Part shown: one piece after another, positions 1 to 12,849 of the stretch | Layout of the letters: each line of letters opens with the position of its first letter | Position numbering within the stretch: the first letter of the stretch is position 1 | Assembly: GCF_020866845.1 (NCBI RefSeq) | Contig: NZ_CP086594.1 | Location: forward strand, 248,001 to 312,000 | Direction of reading: 5' to 3' | Length of the DNA: 64,000 nt | Origin: Sphingomonas radiodurans | Lineage (GTDB): Bacteria; Pseudomonadota; Alphaproteobacteria; Sphingomonadales; Sphingomonadaceae | Position numbers and translations under genes: made by a program | The notes under the pieces: generated by a model | Told to the model about the DNA's origin: nothing | What the model saw: only the letters and a program-made list of their open reading frames with translations | Databases searched by the model: none

Positions 1-1546
<1,546 letters not shown>

Positions 1547-1578
1547 TGGGGCTGCGCGGATCGGCCACCACGCTCGCC

Positions 1579-3306
1579 ATGCGCTTCCTTGCTCCGTTCG
1601 CTCTGGTCGCAAGTGCGGCTGCTCCTGCCCCCGCCGACACGGCGTTCGACGCGATCTGGCAGGCGGAATGGGCATGGCGGCAGAGCGAAGGGATTGCCGA
1701 TTCGCCGCCCGGCGCGATCGACGAGCATCTGCCCGATGTATCGGCCGAGGCGCATGCACGGCGGCTGGAGTATTGGAAGGGCACGCTGGCAAAGCTCGAC
1801 GCGATCGATACCAAGCGGCTGTCGCCCGACACGCTGACCGACTGGCAGGTGTACCGCGCGCAGATCGCAGCGCAGGTTGATGAGGAGTCATATCGCGAGT
1901 GGGAGAAGCCGCTCAATGGCGATAGCGCCTTCTGGTCCGATCTTCATTACGCAGCGCGCAGCGACTTCACCGGAGGCGAGGCGGATTATCCGCGCTACCT
2001 GACGTGGCTCGGAGAGGTGCCACGCTATCTTGGGCAGCAGACCGACAATCTGCGGCTCGGATTGAAGCGCGGGTTCACCCCGCCGGCAGTGATCATGCAG
2101 GGCCGCGAAAAGTCGGTGGAGACGATCGCGACGGCCACCGATCCGACCGAGGTGGTGTACTACGAGCCGTTCGCGAAACTGCCTGCGTCGATCCCGGCGG
2201 ACCGTCGTGCAACACTGCAAGCGCAGGCGCGCAAGGTCATCGCCGAGCAGATCATCCCGGCGCATAAGACTCTGCTCGCGTTCCTGCGCACGCAATATCT
2301 GCCGGGCCTCACCAAGGAACTTGGCGCAACCCATTATCCCGATGGTGCGGCCTATTACCGCAGCCGGATCCGCGCGTTCACGACTCTCGACATGACGCCC
2401 GATGCGATTCACGCGCTTGGCCTGGCGGAGATTGCCAAGATCCGCGGCGAGATGGAGCAGGCGAAGGCGGCCGCAAAGTTCGACGGGGATCTGCCGGCGT
2501 TTCTCAAGTTCCTGCGCAACGACCCGCAGTTTTATCCGAAGACACCCGACGAGCTGATGAAGGAGGCGGCGTGGCATGCCAAACGCTTCGACGCGATGGC
2601 GGGCAAGTGGTTCGGTCGGCTGCCGCGGCAGCGGTTTGCGATCATCGAGGTGCCGCCGGACATCGCGCCCTTCTATACGGCCGGGCGCGGCGGGCCGGGG
2701 ACGTATCTGGTCAACACCTACAATCTGCCGTCACGGCCGCTGTTCCAGCTGCCGGCGCTGACGCTCCATGAGAGTGCGCCGGGGCATGCGTTCCAAATGC
2801 CGCTGTCGGCGGAGAACACCAGCCTTAAACCGTTCCGGCGCAACAGCTATATCTCGGCGTTCGGCGAAGGCTGGGCCCTTTATACCGAGCGGCTCGGTGA
2901 CGAGATGGGCTTTTATCGTACGCCGTATGAACGGTTCGGGATGCTTTCGTATCAAGCGTGGCGGGCGGCGCGGCTGGTGATCGATACCGGGATCCACGCC
3001 AAGGGATGGAGCCGGGAACAGGCGCAGAATTATTTCCGCGAGAATACTGCGCTCAGTGAGCATGAGATCACGACGGAAGTGGATCGCTACATCGGATGGC
3101 CGGGTCAGGCTTTGAGTTATTACCTCGGCGAATTGGCGATCCAGCGGGTGCGGGCGAAGGCGGAGAAAGAACTCGGGACGAAGTTCGATATTCGGCACTT
3201 CCACGATACGGTGCTGAGCCTCGGGAGCGTGCCGTTGCCGGTACTCGAGGCTCGGATCGACCGCTTCATCGCTGAAGGCGGGCCTTCACCCTATCCCACC
3301 GATTAG
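1579..3306 (+). CDS. DUF885 family secreted putative metallohydrolase
   Basis: 575-residue protein of the DUF885 family (Pfam PF05960), exported and of unknown substrate. The N-terminus MRFLAPFALVASAAAPAPAD is a signal peptide. Near residues 397-403 lies HESAPGH, the HExxPGH motif of the family that resembles a zinc-peptidase site (His397, Glu398, His403). A supporting second acidic region, AFGEGWALYTERLG, follows. Start choice: ATG 1579 gives a clean signal peptide; ATG 1546, overlapping the upstream stop, would add 11 residues and is possible if translation is coupled. Neither has a strong ribosome-binding site. Convergent with gcvPB after 21 bases. Confidence 0.85.
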   Translation: MRFLAPFALVASAAAPAPADTAFDAIWQAEWAWRQSEGIADSPPGAIDEHLPDVSAEAHARRLEYWKGTLAKLDAIDTKRLSPDTLTDWQVYRAQIAAQVDEESYREWEKPLNGDSAFWSDLHYAARSDFTGGEADYPRYLTWLGEVPRYLGQQTDNLRLGLKRGFTPPAVIMQGREKSVETIATATDPTEVVYYEPFAKLPASIPADRRATLQAQARKVIAEQIIPAHKTLLAFLRTQYLPGLTKELGATHYPDGAAYYRSRIRAFTTLDMTPDAIHALGLAEIAKIRGEMEQAKAAAKFDGDLPAFLKFLRNDPQFYPKTPDELMKEAAWHAKRFDAMAGKWFGRLPRQRFAIIEVPPDIAPFYTAGRGGPGTYLVNTYNLPSRPLFQLPALTLHESAPGHAFQMPLSAENTSLKPFRRNSYISAFGEGWALYTERLGDEMGFYRTPYERFGMLSYQAWRAARLVIDTGIHAKGWSREQAQNYFRENTALSEHEITTEVDRYIGWPGQALSYYLGELAIQRVRAKAEKELGTKFDIRHFHDTVLSLGSVPLPVLEARIDRFIAEGGPSPYPTD

Positions 3307-3327
3307 CCTGTCCCACTCACCAACCGT

Positions 3328-4902
<1,575 letters not shown>

Positions 4903-5226
4903 GGGGTCAGAGACCTTTCCGCGTCGCCTCGAGCGACGATTGCAAAAAACGAATGTTGAGGAAGTTGAGGCTGTGGCGCGTTTTTCTCCAACACCGAGGG
5001 TAGGCGGTTGGTGCGCTGTTTTCGCGGGTTGGATTCTGCGCCGTCATGGGGAGACGGAAACATGTTTTTTCCAACATTTGAAGGGTGTTGGACGAGTTGG
5101 CCCCTGCCCCGTTCGTGCCGAGCGACGTCGAGGCACAGACAAGGAGCGATGCGCCTTGGACAGGTCCCTCGACTTCGCTCGGGACGAACGGGTGGGGGTC
5201 GCTTGGGACGAACGGAAGGTGGAGCA
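4903..5226. other. Non-coding gap between gcvPA and gcvPB
   Basis: 324 bases with no credible gene. It contains a family A palindromic repeat (5109-5192) plus a further half-copy of its end (GGGACGAACGG, 5205-5215). It also holds the short inverted repeat TCCAACA/TGTTGGA around 5070-5092 with no T-run on the minus strand, and a GCGTCGCC/GCGACGAT arm pair close upstream of gcvPB. No promoter could be assigned with confidence. The remainder shows nothing recognisable. Confidence 0.6.
5109..5192. repeat. Palindromic intergenic repeat, family A, copy 1
   Basis: Begins CCGTTCGTGCCGAGCGACGT and ends CTTCGCTCGGGACGAACGG, so the outer arms are inverted copies of one another around a variable centre. 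The same arms recur at 30846, 33897, 56800 and 62995. Lies between gcvPA and gcvPB. Confidence 0.85.
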
Positions 5227-6585
5227 TCACGCGAGAGCCTCTTCGAGTGCGGTCGCAAGTGCTTCGACGTCTTCTGGCGTGGTCGTCTCAGTCACCGCTA
5301 CAACCAATCCGTTCTCCAGCGCTGCCTGGCCCGGATACAATCGCCCGAGCGAGACACCCGCCAGGATGCCGTTCTCGGCCAGCTTGCGGACGATCGGGCG
5401 GGCTTCGCGCCCCAGATCGATCGTGAACTCGTTGAAGAAGGTCTCGTTGATCACGCGCACGCCGGGAACCTGCGCCAGCCGTTCGGCCGCCGCGACGGCG
5501 CCGGCGTGGTTGGTCGCGGCGAGCGCCCGCAGGCCGGCTTCGCCAAGCAGCGTCATGTGGACCGAGAAGGCCAGCGCGCAGAGGCCCGAGTTGGTGCAGA
5601 TGTTGCTCGTCGCCTTTTCGCGGCGAATGTGCTGCTCGCGCGTCGAGAGCGTCAGAACGAAGCCGCGGCGCCCGTCAGCGTCAACGGTTTCGCCACAGAG
5701 CCGTCCCGGCATCTGGCGGACGTATTTGTCCTTGCAGCCGAACAGCCCGACGTACGGCCCGCCGAACTGTAGCCCGACGCCGATCGACTGGCCCTCGCCG
5801 ACGACGATGTCGGCGTCCATTTCGCCGGGCGACTTGATCGCGCCGAGCGCGACCGGCTCAGTGACGACCGCGATTAGCAGCGCTTTGTTCGCGTGGCAGG
5901 CGTCGGCGAGCGGGGTGAGATCGGCGATGCGGCCGAGGATGTCGGGATATTGGACGACGACGCATGAGGTGTCGGAGTCGATCCTGGCGATCAGCGCGTC
6001 GAGATCGGTCTCGGCGGTCAGCGTCGGCAGCGAAACGTCGAGCGCGTCGCCGGTGTATTTGGCCATCGTCTTGGCGACCGAGACGTAATGTGGGTGAAGC
6101 CCGCCCGACAGGATCGCACGCCCACGCTTCGTGATGCGGCGCGCCATGCCGATCGCTTCCCAGCAGGCGGTGGAGCCATCGTACATGCTGGCATTTGCCA
6201 CGTCGGTGCCGAGCAGACGCGCGACCTGCGTTTGGAACTCGAACAGCATCTGCAGCGTGCCCTGGGCGATCTCGGGCTGGTACGGCGTGTACGCGGTGAG
6301 GAATTCACCGCGCTGGATCAGGTGATCGACGCTCGCGGGGACGTGGTGCCGATACGCGCCGCAGCCGAGGAAGAACGGGGCTTCGCCAGCCGACAGGTTC
6401 TTGCGCGCCAAGGCAGTCATGTGACGTTCGACGGCGAGTTCGCTGGCGTGACCGGGCAGGTTCGCGATCGGACCGGTGAGGCGCGCGGCCTCGGGGACGT
6501 CGACGAAGAGGTCGTCGATCGACTTGGCGCCGATGACGGCGAGCATGTCGCGGCGGTCGTGGTCGGTGAGCGGTAGGTAGCGCAT
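5227..6585 (-). CDS. gcvPA: Glycine dehydrogenase (P protein) subunit 1
   Basis: N-terminal half of the split glycine decarboxylase, 452 residues, the usual size. It has the PLP-fold type I scaffold ([52 protein letters not shown]) but not the lysine that binds PLP, which is on subunit 2. Its ATG at 6585 has no clear Shine-Dalgarno sequence; instead a 9-bp perfect hairpin (6586-6607) directly abuts the start codon, followed by a palindromic repeat. gcvH lies 119 bases upstream. Confidence 0.96.
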   Translation of the reverse strand: MRYLPLTDHDRRDMLAVIGAKSIDDLFVDVPEAARLTGPIANLPGHASELAVERHMTALARKNLSAGEAPFFLGCGAYRHHVPASVDHLIQRGEFLTAYTPYQPEIAQGTLQMLFEFQTQVARLLGTDVANASMYDGSTACWEAIGMARRITKRGRAILSGGLHPHYVSVAKTMAKYTGDALDVSLPTLTAETDLDALIARIDSDTSCVVVQYPDILGRIADLTPLADACHANKALLIAVVTEPVALGAIKSPGEMDADIVVGEGQSIGVGLQFGGPYVGLFGCKDKYVRQMPGRLCGETVDADGRRGFVLTLSTREQHIRREKATSNICTNSGLCALAFSVHMTLLGEAGLRALAATNHAGAVAAAERLAQVPGVRVINETFFNEFTIDLGREARPIVRKLAENGILAGVSLGRLYPGQAALENGLVVAVTETTTPEDVEALATALEEALA

Positions 6586-6607
6586 GACGGTCTTTCAGAA
6601 GACCGTC
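6586..6607 (-). promoter_or_regulatory. Hairpin directly abutting the gcvPA start codon
   Basis: GACGGTCTT, a 4-base loop, then AAGACCGTC: a perfect 9-bp stem whose last base touches the ATG of gcvPA on the minus strand. It occupies the place where a ribosome-binding site would be expected, and its outer arm runs into the family D repeat. It may be part of the repeat, or a structure affecting initiation; the sequence does not decide. Confidence 0.5.
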
Positions 6608-6697
6608 ACCCCAGCGAAAGCTGGGGTCTCAGGCAACAGGGGCGACCGGTGATGGCCCGCTTGCGGCACGAGATGCCAGCTTTCGCTGGCATGACGG
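6604..6697. repeat. Palindromic intergenic repeat, family D, copy 1
   Basis: CGTCACCCCAGCGAAAGCTG at one side and CCAGCTTTCGCTGGCATGACGG at the other (inverted copies; the inner hairpin AGCGAAAGCT is itself palindromic). A second copy sits at 43513. Located between gcvH and gcvPA. Confidence 0.82.
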
Positions 6698-6704
6698 TAG
6701 AGGA

Positions 6705-7076
6705 TCAAAGGTTCGCGACGAAGGCTTCATAGGCGGCTTCGTCCATCAGCGTGTCGAGTTCCGACACGTCCGACAGCGTCAGCTTGAAGAACCAGCCTTC
6801 GGTCTCGGCATCGGTATTCACCAACCCCGGCTCCTCGGTGAGTGCGGGGTTGCCCTCGACCACCGTGCCTGAGACGGGCGAATAGACGTCGCTGGCGGCC
6901 TTGACGCTTTCGACCACGGCGGCCTCGTCACCCTTGGCGAGCGACTTGCCGGATTCGGGGACGTCGACGAACACGATGTCGCCGAGCTGGCCCTGCGCGT
7001 AATCGGAAATGCCGACCGTGCCGACGTCACCATCGACGTCGATCCATTCGTGATCCTCGGTGAAATAGCGGCTCAT
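6705..7076 (-). CDS. gcvH: Glycine cleavage system H protein
   Basis: Lipoyl carrier that shuttles the aminomethyl arm between the P, T and L proteins. 123 residues, normal length. The lipoylation site is Lys59 in [16 protein letters not shown], in the standard beta-hairpin context; EWFKLTL-like C-terminal sequence ([11 protein letters not shown]) is conserved. ATG at 7076 begins [13 protein letters not shown], matching the family start. Only one base separates it from the gcvT stop, so the two are translated from one message. Confidence 0.97.
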   Translation of the reverse strand: MSRYFTEDHEWIDVDGDVGTVGISDYAQGQLGDIVFVDVPESGKSLAKGDEAAVVESVKAASDVYSPVSGTVVEGNPALTEEPGLVNTDAETEGWFFKLTLSDVSELDTLMDEAAYEAFVANL

Positions 7077-7077
7077 C

Positions 7078-8220
7078 TTATTTCGCTCCTCGGAAATAGC
7101 GGTGGGGGACGAAAGGCATCGTCGTAACGGTAGCGGCGTGGACCTTGCCGCGCTGTGCGAGTTGGATGCTCGTGCCGGGGGTAGCCAGCGCAAGCGGGAC
7201 ATAGGCCATCGCAATCGGTGCGCCGACGCTCGGCGCGAAGCCACCCGACGTGACGTGGCCGACTTCGCTGCCGTCGGCGTCGACGACCGCGGCGCCTTCG
7301 CGGACCGGCTGGCGCCCCTCGACGAGCAGGCCGACGCGCTTGACGATCGGGCCGCTCTCACGCTCGGCGAGGATACGCTCGGCGCCGGGGAAGTCGGCAG
7401 CCTCGCGGCGACGCTTGAACAGCGCGAAGCCGAGGTCCGCCATGACCGGCGTGGCCTCCGTGGAGAGATCGTGGCCGTAGAGCGGGAGGCCCGCCTCGAG
7501 ACGAAGCGAGTCGCGCGCGCCGAGGCCGATCGGCTTGACCTCCGGCTGCGCGGTTAGTGCCTCTGCAAGGGCTTCGGCTCCCTCGGCGGCGATCGAAATC
7601 TCGAAACCGTCCTCGCCGGTATACCCCGAGCGGCTGATCCACAGATCATGGCCCTGCCACTCGAATGCGCCGGCCTGCATGAACACCATCGCCTCGACGC
7701 CCGGGATCAGGCGGGCGAGCGCGTCGACCGCTTTTGGCCCCTGCAACGCCAGCAGCGCGTGGCCTTCCATCAGATTGAGCGTGATCTCGTCGGGGAGATG
7801 CTCGATCATATGGCCGATGTCATCATATTTGGTCGCGCCGTTGACGACCATGTACACACGGTCCTTGGCCTGACGCGTGAGCATCAGATCGTCGAGGATG
7901 CCGCCGCTCTCGTTCAGCAGGAGCGAATAGCGCGCGCGGTTGAGCGCGAGGCCGGCGATGTCCGCCGGCATCAGCGCCTCAAGCGCCGCCACGACATCGC
8001 CGCCATCGTCGCTGGTGAAGGTGAGCTGGCCCATGTGGCTGACATCGAACAGGCCGGCGTTCTCGCGCGTCCAGAGATGCTCGGCCATGATGCCTTCGTA
8101 CTGGACGGGCATCCAATAACCGGCGAACTCGACCATCCGGCCGCCCCGCGCGCGGTGCCAGCCGTCGAGCGGCAGCAGCAGCGTTTCGATGATTACATCG
8201 TCGTCGTCGTGATCGCTCAC
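7078..8220 (-). CDS. gcvT: Glycine cleavage system T protein (aminomethyltransferase)
   Basis: Tetrahydrofolate-dependent aminomethyltransferase, 380 residues. It releases ammonia and forms methylene-THF from aminomethyl-lipoyl-GcvH. Family blocks are clear: [40 protein letters not shown], and [14 protein letters not shown]. The start is GTG at 8220; an acidic run (four Asp) precedes the conserved part, and the first in-frame alternatives lie inside conserved sequence. First gene of the operon, directly after the glycine riboswitch. Confidence 0.96.
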   Translation of the reverse strand: MSDHDDDDVIIETLLLPLDGWHRARGGRMVEFAGYWMPVQYEGIMAEHLWTRENAGLFDVSHMGQLTFTSDDGGDVVAALEALMPADIAGLALNRARYSLLLNESGGILDDLMLTRQAKDRVYMVVNGATKYDDIGHMIEHLPDEITLNLMEGHALLALQGPKAVDALARLIPGVEAMVFMQAGAFEWQGHDLWISRSGYTGEDGFEISIAAEGAEALAEALTAQPEVKPIGLGARDSLRLEAGLPLYGHDLSTEATPVMADLGFALFKRRREAADFPGAERILAERESGPIVKRVGLLVEGRQPVREGAAVVDADGSEVGHVTSGGFAPSVGAPIAMAYVPLALATPGTSIQLAQRGKVHAATVTTMPFVPHRYFRGAK

Positions 8221-8277
8221 CGGGGGCGGTTCCGTCTAGCAAAGGGCGATCGCATCGCCTGGCGGCGGCACGAACCG

Positions 8278-8480
8278 AACCCCCTCTGTCACGGAACCTG
8301 AGAGCTTTCGCTGGCGCCGAGACGCGAGCTTACACCTTCGGTGGGACACGCCATAAGCGCGGCCGCTTTCCAGAGCGTCAAATCGAGCAGCGCGGTCCTT
8401 GGTGCCTGAGAGATTCCGGGGTGGTTGCTCCTTCGGCGGCGGATGATGGCCTGCAAGGCCGCCCGCACTCTCCCGCGCGC
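8278..8480 (-). promoter_or_regulatory. Tandem glycine riboswitch (gcvT leader)
   Basis: On the minus strand two successive glycine aptamers can be read. The first runs GCGGGAGAGTG ... CGCCGAAGGAGCAA ... CTCTCAGGCACC. It is followed by an AGGACCGCG linker and then the second: CTCTGGAAAG ... CACCGAAGGTG ... CTCTCAGGTTCCGTGACAGAGG. The GCCGAAGG and CTCTCAGG blocks are the diagnostic conserved cores. The element ends about 60 bases before the gcvT GTG. No obvious intrinsic terminator follows, so control may be at translation initiation. The bases 8481-8548 between it and the upstream lipoprotein gene must hold the promoter, which I could not assign. Confidence 0.95.
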
Positions 8481-8548
8481 CCACGCCGGTTACCCGGCAT
8501 CGACACACACGCTCTGGCGGCGTGCGCTGGGCGAGTCAATCGGTCGCG

Positions 8549-9238
8549 TCAGCGCTGCGCGTTGTAGCGCAGCTGATCCTCGGTGAGCTGGAAGCCGACG
8601 AGCGCCTCGAAGCTGGCGGTGAGCACGGCCTGGCGAACTTCCGGCGTGGCGAGCGGGTCGATCGCGGCGTCCTGGTCGCCGGCCTTCCGCTTGCGCGTCA
8701 GGCTCTTGCGCACTTCCTCGGGCAGGGTCGCGGCGGCGCGGCTGATGTTGGCGGTGGCGGTAGCAGAGGTGCTGGCGATCGCCTGTCCAGCGTCGAAATG
8801 GACCGCAACGCGGCCGATGCGCTTGGCGCTAACCTGAGTGCCGCCGCGCACGATCGTGATGAAATACGGCAGCGTCACGTCGCGCGCCGCCGCGGTGTTG
8901 GAGCGGCGGGCGCGAACGTCGAAGGTGACGGTGCTGGTGACCTCGGCTGCGGCGCCGGCGCCATCGCAGGTGCCGCGGACGTTCGTGATCGTCGCGGTAA
9001 CGTCGATCGCGCTCGCGTCGCGGCTGGCCGGGGGATCGAAGACCGTGATGTCGCCGGTGCCGGCTGGCACGCCGACCACCGGGCAGACCGACCGCACCGC
9101 GCTGACGCCGATCCCGCCATCGGCCGTGATGTCGCCGCTCTGGGCGCAACCGCCGGCGAGCAAAGCGAGGGCAAGCGGGGCGGCGATGATACGGAAGGAC
9201 ACGTGCGCAAACACCTTATACGACAGGAGCCGGCTCAT
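8549..9238 (-). CDS. Predicted lipoprotein, function unknown
   Basis: 229-residue exported protein not recognised beyond its lipoprotein signal: [10 protein letters not shown] gives a lipobox with Cys31. The mature part is rich in beta-prone Thr/Val/Ala sequence with two repeated conserved-looking blocks ([25 protein letters not shown]) and ends [14 protein letters not shown]. The start ATG 9238 is preceded by GGAAGG at a good distance; GTG 9202 would give a shorter signal peptide and cannot be excluded. Divergent from ispH with 43 bases between. Similar lipoproteins are, to my knowledge, mainly sphingomonad; that is an impression, not a search result. Confidence 0.72.
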   Translation of the reverse strand: MSRLLSYKVFAHVSFRIIAAPLALALLAGGCAQSGDITADGGIGVSAVRSVCPVVGVPAGTGDITVFDPPASRDASAIDVTATITNVRGTCDGAGAAAEVTSTVTFDVRARRSNTAAARDVTLPYFITIVRGGTQVSAKRIGRVAVHFDAGQAIASTSATATANISRAAATLPEEVRKSLTRKRKAGDQDAAIDPLATPEVRQAVLTASFEALVGFQLTEDQLRYNAQR

Positions 9239-9281
9239 AACCGCCTTCCGTGCGGGCAGGCAATCGCGTAAGCGCTGGGGT

Positions 9282-10232
9282 ATGACCGAGAAGCCCGTGC
9301 TGGAACTGCTGATCGCCGCGCCGCGCGGCTTTTGCGCCGGAGTCGATCGTGCGATCCGCATCGTCGAACTGGCGATCGAGAAGCACGGCGCGCCCGTGTA
9401 TGTCCGGCACGAGATCGTCCACAACAAGTTCGTCGTCGATACGCTGAAGGCGCAGGGCGCGGTGTTCGTCGAGGAGCTGGACGAAGTGCCGGACGGCGCG
9501 CCAGTGGTGTTCTCGGCGCATGGCGTGCCCAAGTCGGTGCCACTGAACGCCGAGGCGCGTGGGCTGGAGTATCTCGACGCGACCTGCCCGCTGGTGTCGA
9601 AAGTGCATCGCCAGGCCGAGCGGTTGGTGGCGGCCGGGCGGCATATCGTCTTTATTGGCCATGCCGGACATCCTGAGGTGATCGGCACGTTCGGGCAGGT
9701 GCCCGCCGGCTCGATGTCACTGGTGGAGGATGTCGCCGACGCGGAGGCGTTCACCCCGCCCGACCCGTCGAACCTCGCCTTCCTGACGCAGACGACGCTG
9801 TCGGTGGACGACACGGCGGAGGTGGTCCGTGTGCTGCAGCGCCGCTTCCCGTTGATGCAGCCGCCGCGTGGCGAGGACATCTGCTACGCGACGTCGAACC
9901 GCCAGACCGCGGTGAAAGCGATTGCCGCGGCATGCGACGCGGTGCTGGTGATCGGCGCGCCCAATTCGTCGAACTCGGTGCGGCTGGTCGAGGTGGCGCA
10001 GCGCGAGGGGGTGCGTGCGGCGCTGATCCAGCGTGCGAGCGATCTCGACTGGGCGTTCCTCGATGGCGTGGGCACGCTGGGGCTGACCGCCGGCGCGTCC
10101 GCCCCCGAGCTGCTGGTGCGCGAACTGGTCGACCTGCTGTCGACGCGCTATGCGGTGACCGAGCGCGAGGAAGAGACGACGCGCGAGACGATCGCCTTCA
10201 AACTGCCGCGCGCGCTGGACGCAGCGGCGTAA
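9282..10232 (+). CDS. ispH: 4-hydroxy-3-methylbut-2-enyl diphosphate reductase
   Basis: Last step of the MEP isoprenoid pathway, an iron-sulfur reductase making IPP and DMAPP. 316 residues. The three cluster-binding cysteines are visible: Cys18 in [20 protein letters not shown], and [12 protein letters not shown]. The HEIVHN and NSSNSVRL blocks are also present. Start ATG 9282 ([18 protein letters not shown]) fits the family; longer readings upstream overlap the divergent lipoprotein. Followed after 28 bases by thrB and rnhA, an order common in alphaproteobacteria. Confidence 0.97.
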   Translation: MTEKPVLELLIAAPRGFCAGVDRAIRIVELAIEKHGAPVYVRHEIVHNKFVVDTLKAQGAVFVEELDEVPDGAPVVFSAHGVPKSVPLNAEARGLEYLDATCPLVSKVHRQAERLVAAGRHIVFIGHAGHPEVIGTFGQVPAGSMSLVEDVADAEAFTPPDPSNLAFLTQTTLSVDDTAEVVRVLQRRFPLMQPPRGEDICYATSNRQTAVKAIAAACDAVLVIGAPNSSNSVRLVEVAQREGVRAALIQRASDLDWAFLDGVGTLGLTAGASAPELLVRELVDLLSTRYAVTEREEETTRETIAFKLPRALDAAA

Positions 10233-10260
10233 ACAAGCGGGCGATGACGGGCGGGGCGGA

Positions 10261-11214
10261 ATGGCAGTTTATACGCATGTTTCGGCGGAAGCCCTGTCGG
10301 CGTTCCTGACGCGCTACGACGTCGGCGAACTCGTCTCGGCGAAGGGGATCGCCGAGGGGGTCGAAAATTCCAACTATCTCGTCGATACGACGAAGGCGCG
10401 CTTCATCCTGACGCTGTACGAGAAGCGCGTCGCGGCGGCGGACCTGCCGTTCTTCATGGCGCTGCTCGACCATCTCGATACCAAAGGGCTCGCGGTGCCG
10501 CCGGCGATCAAGGATCGCCAGGGCTACGAGATCCAGGAGTTGGAGGGTCGGCCGGCGTGCCTGATCAAGTTCCTTCGCGGCGTCTCGCTGTCGCATCCGA
10601 CACGGGCGCAGGCGCTGGCGGCGGGTGCGGCGATGGGGGCGATGCATGTCGCCGTGGCGGATTTTGCGGGCCAGCGGCCGAACACGATGGGGATCGGCGA
10701 ATGGCGCCCGCTGCTGTCGCGGTGCGGGCGTGACCTCGATACGATTACGGCGGGGCTGTTTGATCGCGTTTCGCATGCGCTCGATGTGGTCGAGGCGCAA
10801 TGGCCGGTGGCGCTGCCGACCAGCGCGATCCATGCCGATCTGTTCCCGGACAATGTCCTGATGCTTGGCGATACGGTGACGGGGCTGATCGACTTCTACT
10901 TCGCCTGCACCGACATCCGCGCCTACGATCTGGCGGTGATGCACACGTCCTGGATCTTCGATGCACACGGCGCGAACCCCGATCCCGCGATCGGCCGCGC
11001 ATTACTCGACGGCTATGCCGGCGCGCATCCGCTGACGGCCGACGAGCGCGCGGCGCTGCCGGTGCTCGCGCGCGGGGCATGCATTCGCTTCCTGCTGAGC
11101 CGCGCGTGGGATTGGATCCACACACCCGCCGATGCGCTCGTGACGCGCAAAGACCCCCTCGCCTATCTTCGCCGGCTCGACTGGTACGAAGCCAATCCGG
11201 ACGCTTTTGCATGA
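10261..11214 (+). CDS. thrB: Homoserine kinase (APH-fold type)
   Basis: Phosphorylates homoserine in threonine synthesis; 317 residues, the alphaproteobacterial aminoglycoside-phosphotransferase-like form rather than the GHMP form. Starts [20 protein letters not shown], with [13 protein letters not shown], then catalytic-loop sequence [13 protein letters not shown] (HxDxxxxN) and a metal-binding [11 protein letters not shown] block. A GC-rich purine stretch precedes the ATG. Its TGA overlaps the ATG of rnhA (ATGA), implying coupling. Confidence 0.95.
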   Translation: MAVYTHVSAEALSAFLTRYDVGELVSAKGIAEGVENSNYLVDTTKARFILTLYEKRVAAADLPFFMALLDHLDTKGLAVPPAIKDRQGYEIQELEGRPACLIKFLRGVSLSHPTRAQALAAGAAMGAMHVAVADFAGQRPNTMGIGEWRPLLSRCGRDLDTITAGLFDRVSHALDVVEAQWPVALPTSAIHADLFPDNVLMLGDTVTGLIDFYFACTDIRAYDLAVMHTSWIFDAHGANPDPAIGRALLDGYAGAHPLTADERAALPVLARGACIRFLLSRAWDWIHTPADALVTRKDPLAYLRRLDWYEANPDAFA

Positions 11215-11675
11215 CCGATACGACAGCCGAGATGCCACAAGTCCAGGCGTTCACCGACGGCGCCTGCAAGGGCAATCCCGGCCCCGGCGGCTGGGGTGCG
11301 GTGCTGCGAATGGGGACGAACGAAAAGGAACTGTCGGGCGGCGAGAAGCTGACGACGAACAACCGCATGGAACTGACCGCGGCGATCGAAGCGCTGAAGG
11401 CGTTCACCCGGCCGTGCCATGTGACGCTGCATACCGACAGCCGCTACGTGATGGACGGGCTGACCAAGTGGATTCACGGCTGGCGCAAGAATGGCTGGAA
11501 GACAGCGGACAAGAAGCCGGTGAAGAACGCCGAGCTTTGGCAGGCGCTGCTGGACGCGAGCGCGCGGCATCGCGTGGAGTGGCAATGGGTTAAGGGGCAT
11601 GCCGGGCACCCAGAGAACGAGCGGGCGGATCGACTGGCTAGCGATGCGGCGGTGGCGGCGGGGAAGCGTGGGTAA
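11211..11675 (+). CDS. rnhA: Ribonuclease HI
   Basis: Degrades RNA in RNA-DNA hybrids; 154 residues, usual size. Catalytic acids are in [16 protein letters not shown] (Asp), [12 protein letters not shown] (Glu), LHTDSRYV (Asp) and the C-terminal [11 protein letters not shown] (Asp). The handle region [21 protein letters not shown] is present, as in E. coli type RNase HI. Translation starts within the thrB stop codon (ATGA at 11211). Confidence 0.97.
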   Translation: MTDTTAEMPQVQAFTDGACKGNPGPGGWGAVLRMGTNEKELSGGEKLTTNNRMELTAAIEALKAFTRPCHVTLHTDSRYVMDGLTKWIHGWRKNGWKTADKKPVKNAELWQALLDASARHRVEWQWVKGHAGHPENERADRLASDAAVAAGKRG

Positions 11676-11774
11676 CGACGTACTCGGCCGCGACATTGAA
11701 ATTCGTGGTTCAGGCATTGAGTTACGATAGCGAGTCGCGCATCCTCGACCAATAAACGGGCAAGGGCAGCGGGC

Positions 11775-12719
11775 ATGAGACAATTCCGTCTTTTAGCGGC
11801 TCATTCGATCGGCGCCCTGCTCTGCTCTTTTTCGCTCTCGCCAGGTGTCATCGCACAAAATAACGAGAGCGGAGCCGCGTTGAAGGACGCGGACAATATC
11901 ATCGTTGTCGGCGCCAAACCGAAGGAGCGCCGCGAGCGCGCGGTCGCCTTCGTCCGCGCCTCAGGGATCGCGCGCGGTCAGCAGCCAGCTGCACGCTGGG
12001 TGGTCCCGGTCTGTCCTAAGGTGAGCGGCGTTGCGCCCGAGACGGCGGCGATCGTGGTCGATCGGATCCGCGCGCTGGCAGCAGAAGTCGGTGCGCCGCT
12101 CGCGCCGGCTGGCTGCAAGGCCAATGCGATCGTCACCTTCACGGATGACTCGCAAGGCGTGGTAACTCGCGTCCACGCGCGTTCGCCACATCAATTTAAG
12201 GACGTGCCGAGGGACTGGCGTGCGGGGCTGCTACACGGCGATGCGCCGATCCGTTGGTGGCACATCATCAAGATGGGCGATGCCGATGGCGTCCCCCCCG
12301 TCCCAATGCAGCCGTCGTTCGTACAGATCGAAGGCGGGGTCGGGGGATATGGCCTGCCGATGGGCGAAGGTGGCGTGCAGCAGCGCTACAAGGAAGGCGC
12401 GATCTCCACGCAGTCGACACGCGCGATCACTGGGGCTTCCGTGGTGATCGACGTGAAGCGGGTGGGCGCGCGCGACTTGCGCGCGTTGGGCGATTACGCC
12501 GCGATCGTGGCGCTGGCCGAGTTCCGTCCGTCGACGCCACCGCCACCCGATTCGATCCTCGGCATGTTCGCTGACAACAACCCGCCCGGGCTGGCGACGG
12601 CGAGTGACGTGGCGCTGCTCAAGGAGCTCTACGCTTTTCGGCTTGATCGTGAGGCCAAGGCGCATCGCCGGATGCTGGCGAAGGCGTTGGTTGACGCGCC
12701 GCTGGGGCGGCAGCGCTAG
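11775..12719 (+). CDS. Secreted protein of unknown function
   Basis: 314 residues with a signal peptide (MRQFRLLAAHSIGALLCSFSLSPGVIAQ). The mature part contains NIIVVGAKPKERRERAVAFVRASG, then WVVPVCPKVSGV and a Cys in PAGCKANAIVTFTDD. This arrangement is seen in a family of sphingomonad exported proteins I know only as hypothetical. An IRWWHIIKMGDADG stretch and a Pro-rich block (RPSTPPPPDSILGMF) follow. No catalytic motif recognised. Stands alone between rnhA and a convergent FAD oxidase gene; 99 bases upstream could hold its own promoter. Confidence 0.7.
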   Translation: MRQFRLLAAHSIGALLCSFSLSPGVIAQNNESGAALKDADNIIVVGAKPKERRERAVAFVRASGIARGQQPAARWVVPVCPKVSGVAPETAAIVVDRIRALAAEVGAPLAPAGCKANAIVTFTDDSQGVVTRVHARSPHQFKDVPRDWRAGLLHGDAPIRWWHIIKMGDADGVPPVPMQPSFVQIEGGVGGYGLPMGEGGVQQRYKEGAISTQSTRAITGASVVIDVKRVGARDLRALGDYAAIVALAEFRPSTPPPPDSILGMFADNNPPGLATASDVALLKELYAFRLDREAKAHRRMLAKALVDAPLGRQR

Positions 12720-12777
12720 GCTTCGGTTTGCAGCGCTGATGCTGGGTCTCGGGGGGCGATCTGCTTGCGAGGCGTCC

Positions 12778-12843
12778 TCCCCCTCATCCTTCCCACTCGC
12801 TTTGCGAGTGGGCCCCTTCCTTCTCCCACGAGGGGAGAAGGAG
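12778..12843. repeat. Palindromic repeat, family B, copy 1
   Basis: Contains CCTTCCCACTCGCTTTGCGAGTGGGCCCCTTCC, with the inner hairpin CCACTCGC/GCGAGTGG, then CTTCTCCCACGAGGGGAGAAG. Closely similar to the insert in glyS at 25756-25940. Lies between the secreted protein gene and the convergent FAD oxidoreductase. Confidence 0.83.
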
Positions 12844-12849
12844 ATCAGG

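Noticed and set aside
5070..5092. TCCAACA/TGTTGGA hairpin in the gcvPA-gcvPB gap as an intrinsic terminator
   Set aside because: On the gcv strand the stem is followed by an A-run, not a T-run, so it does not fit a terminator for this operon.
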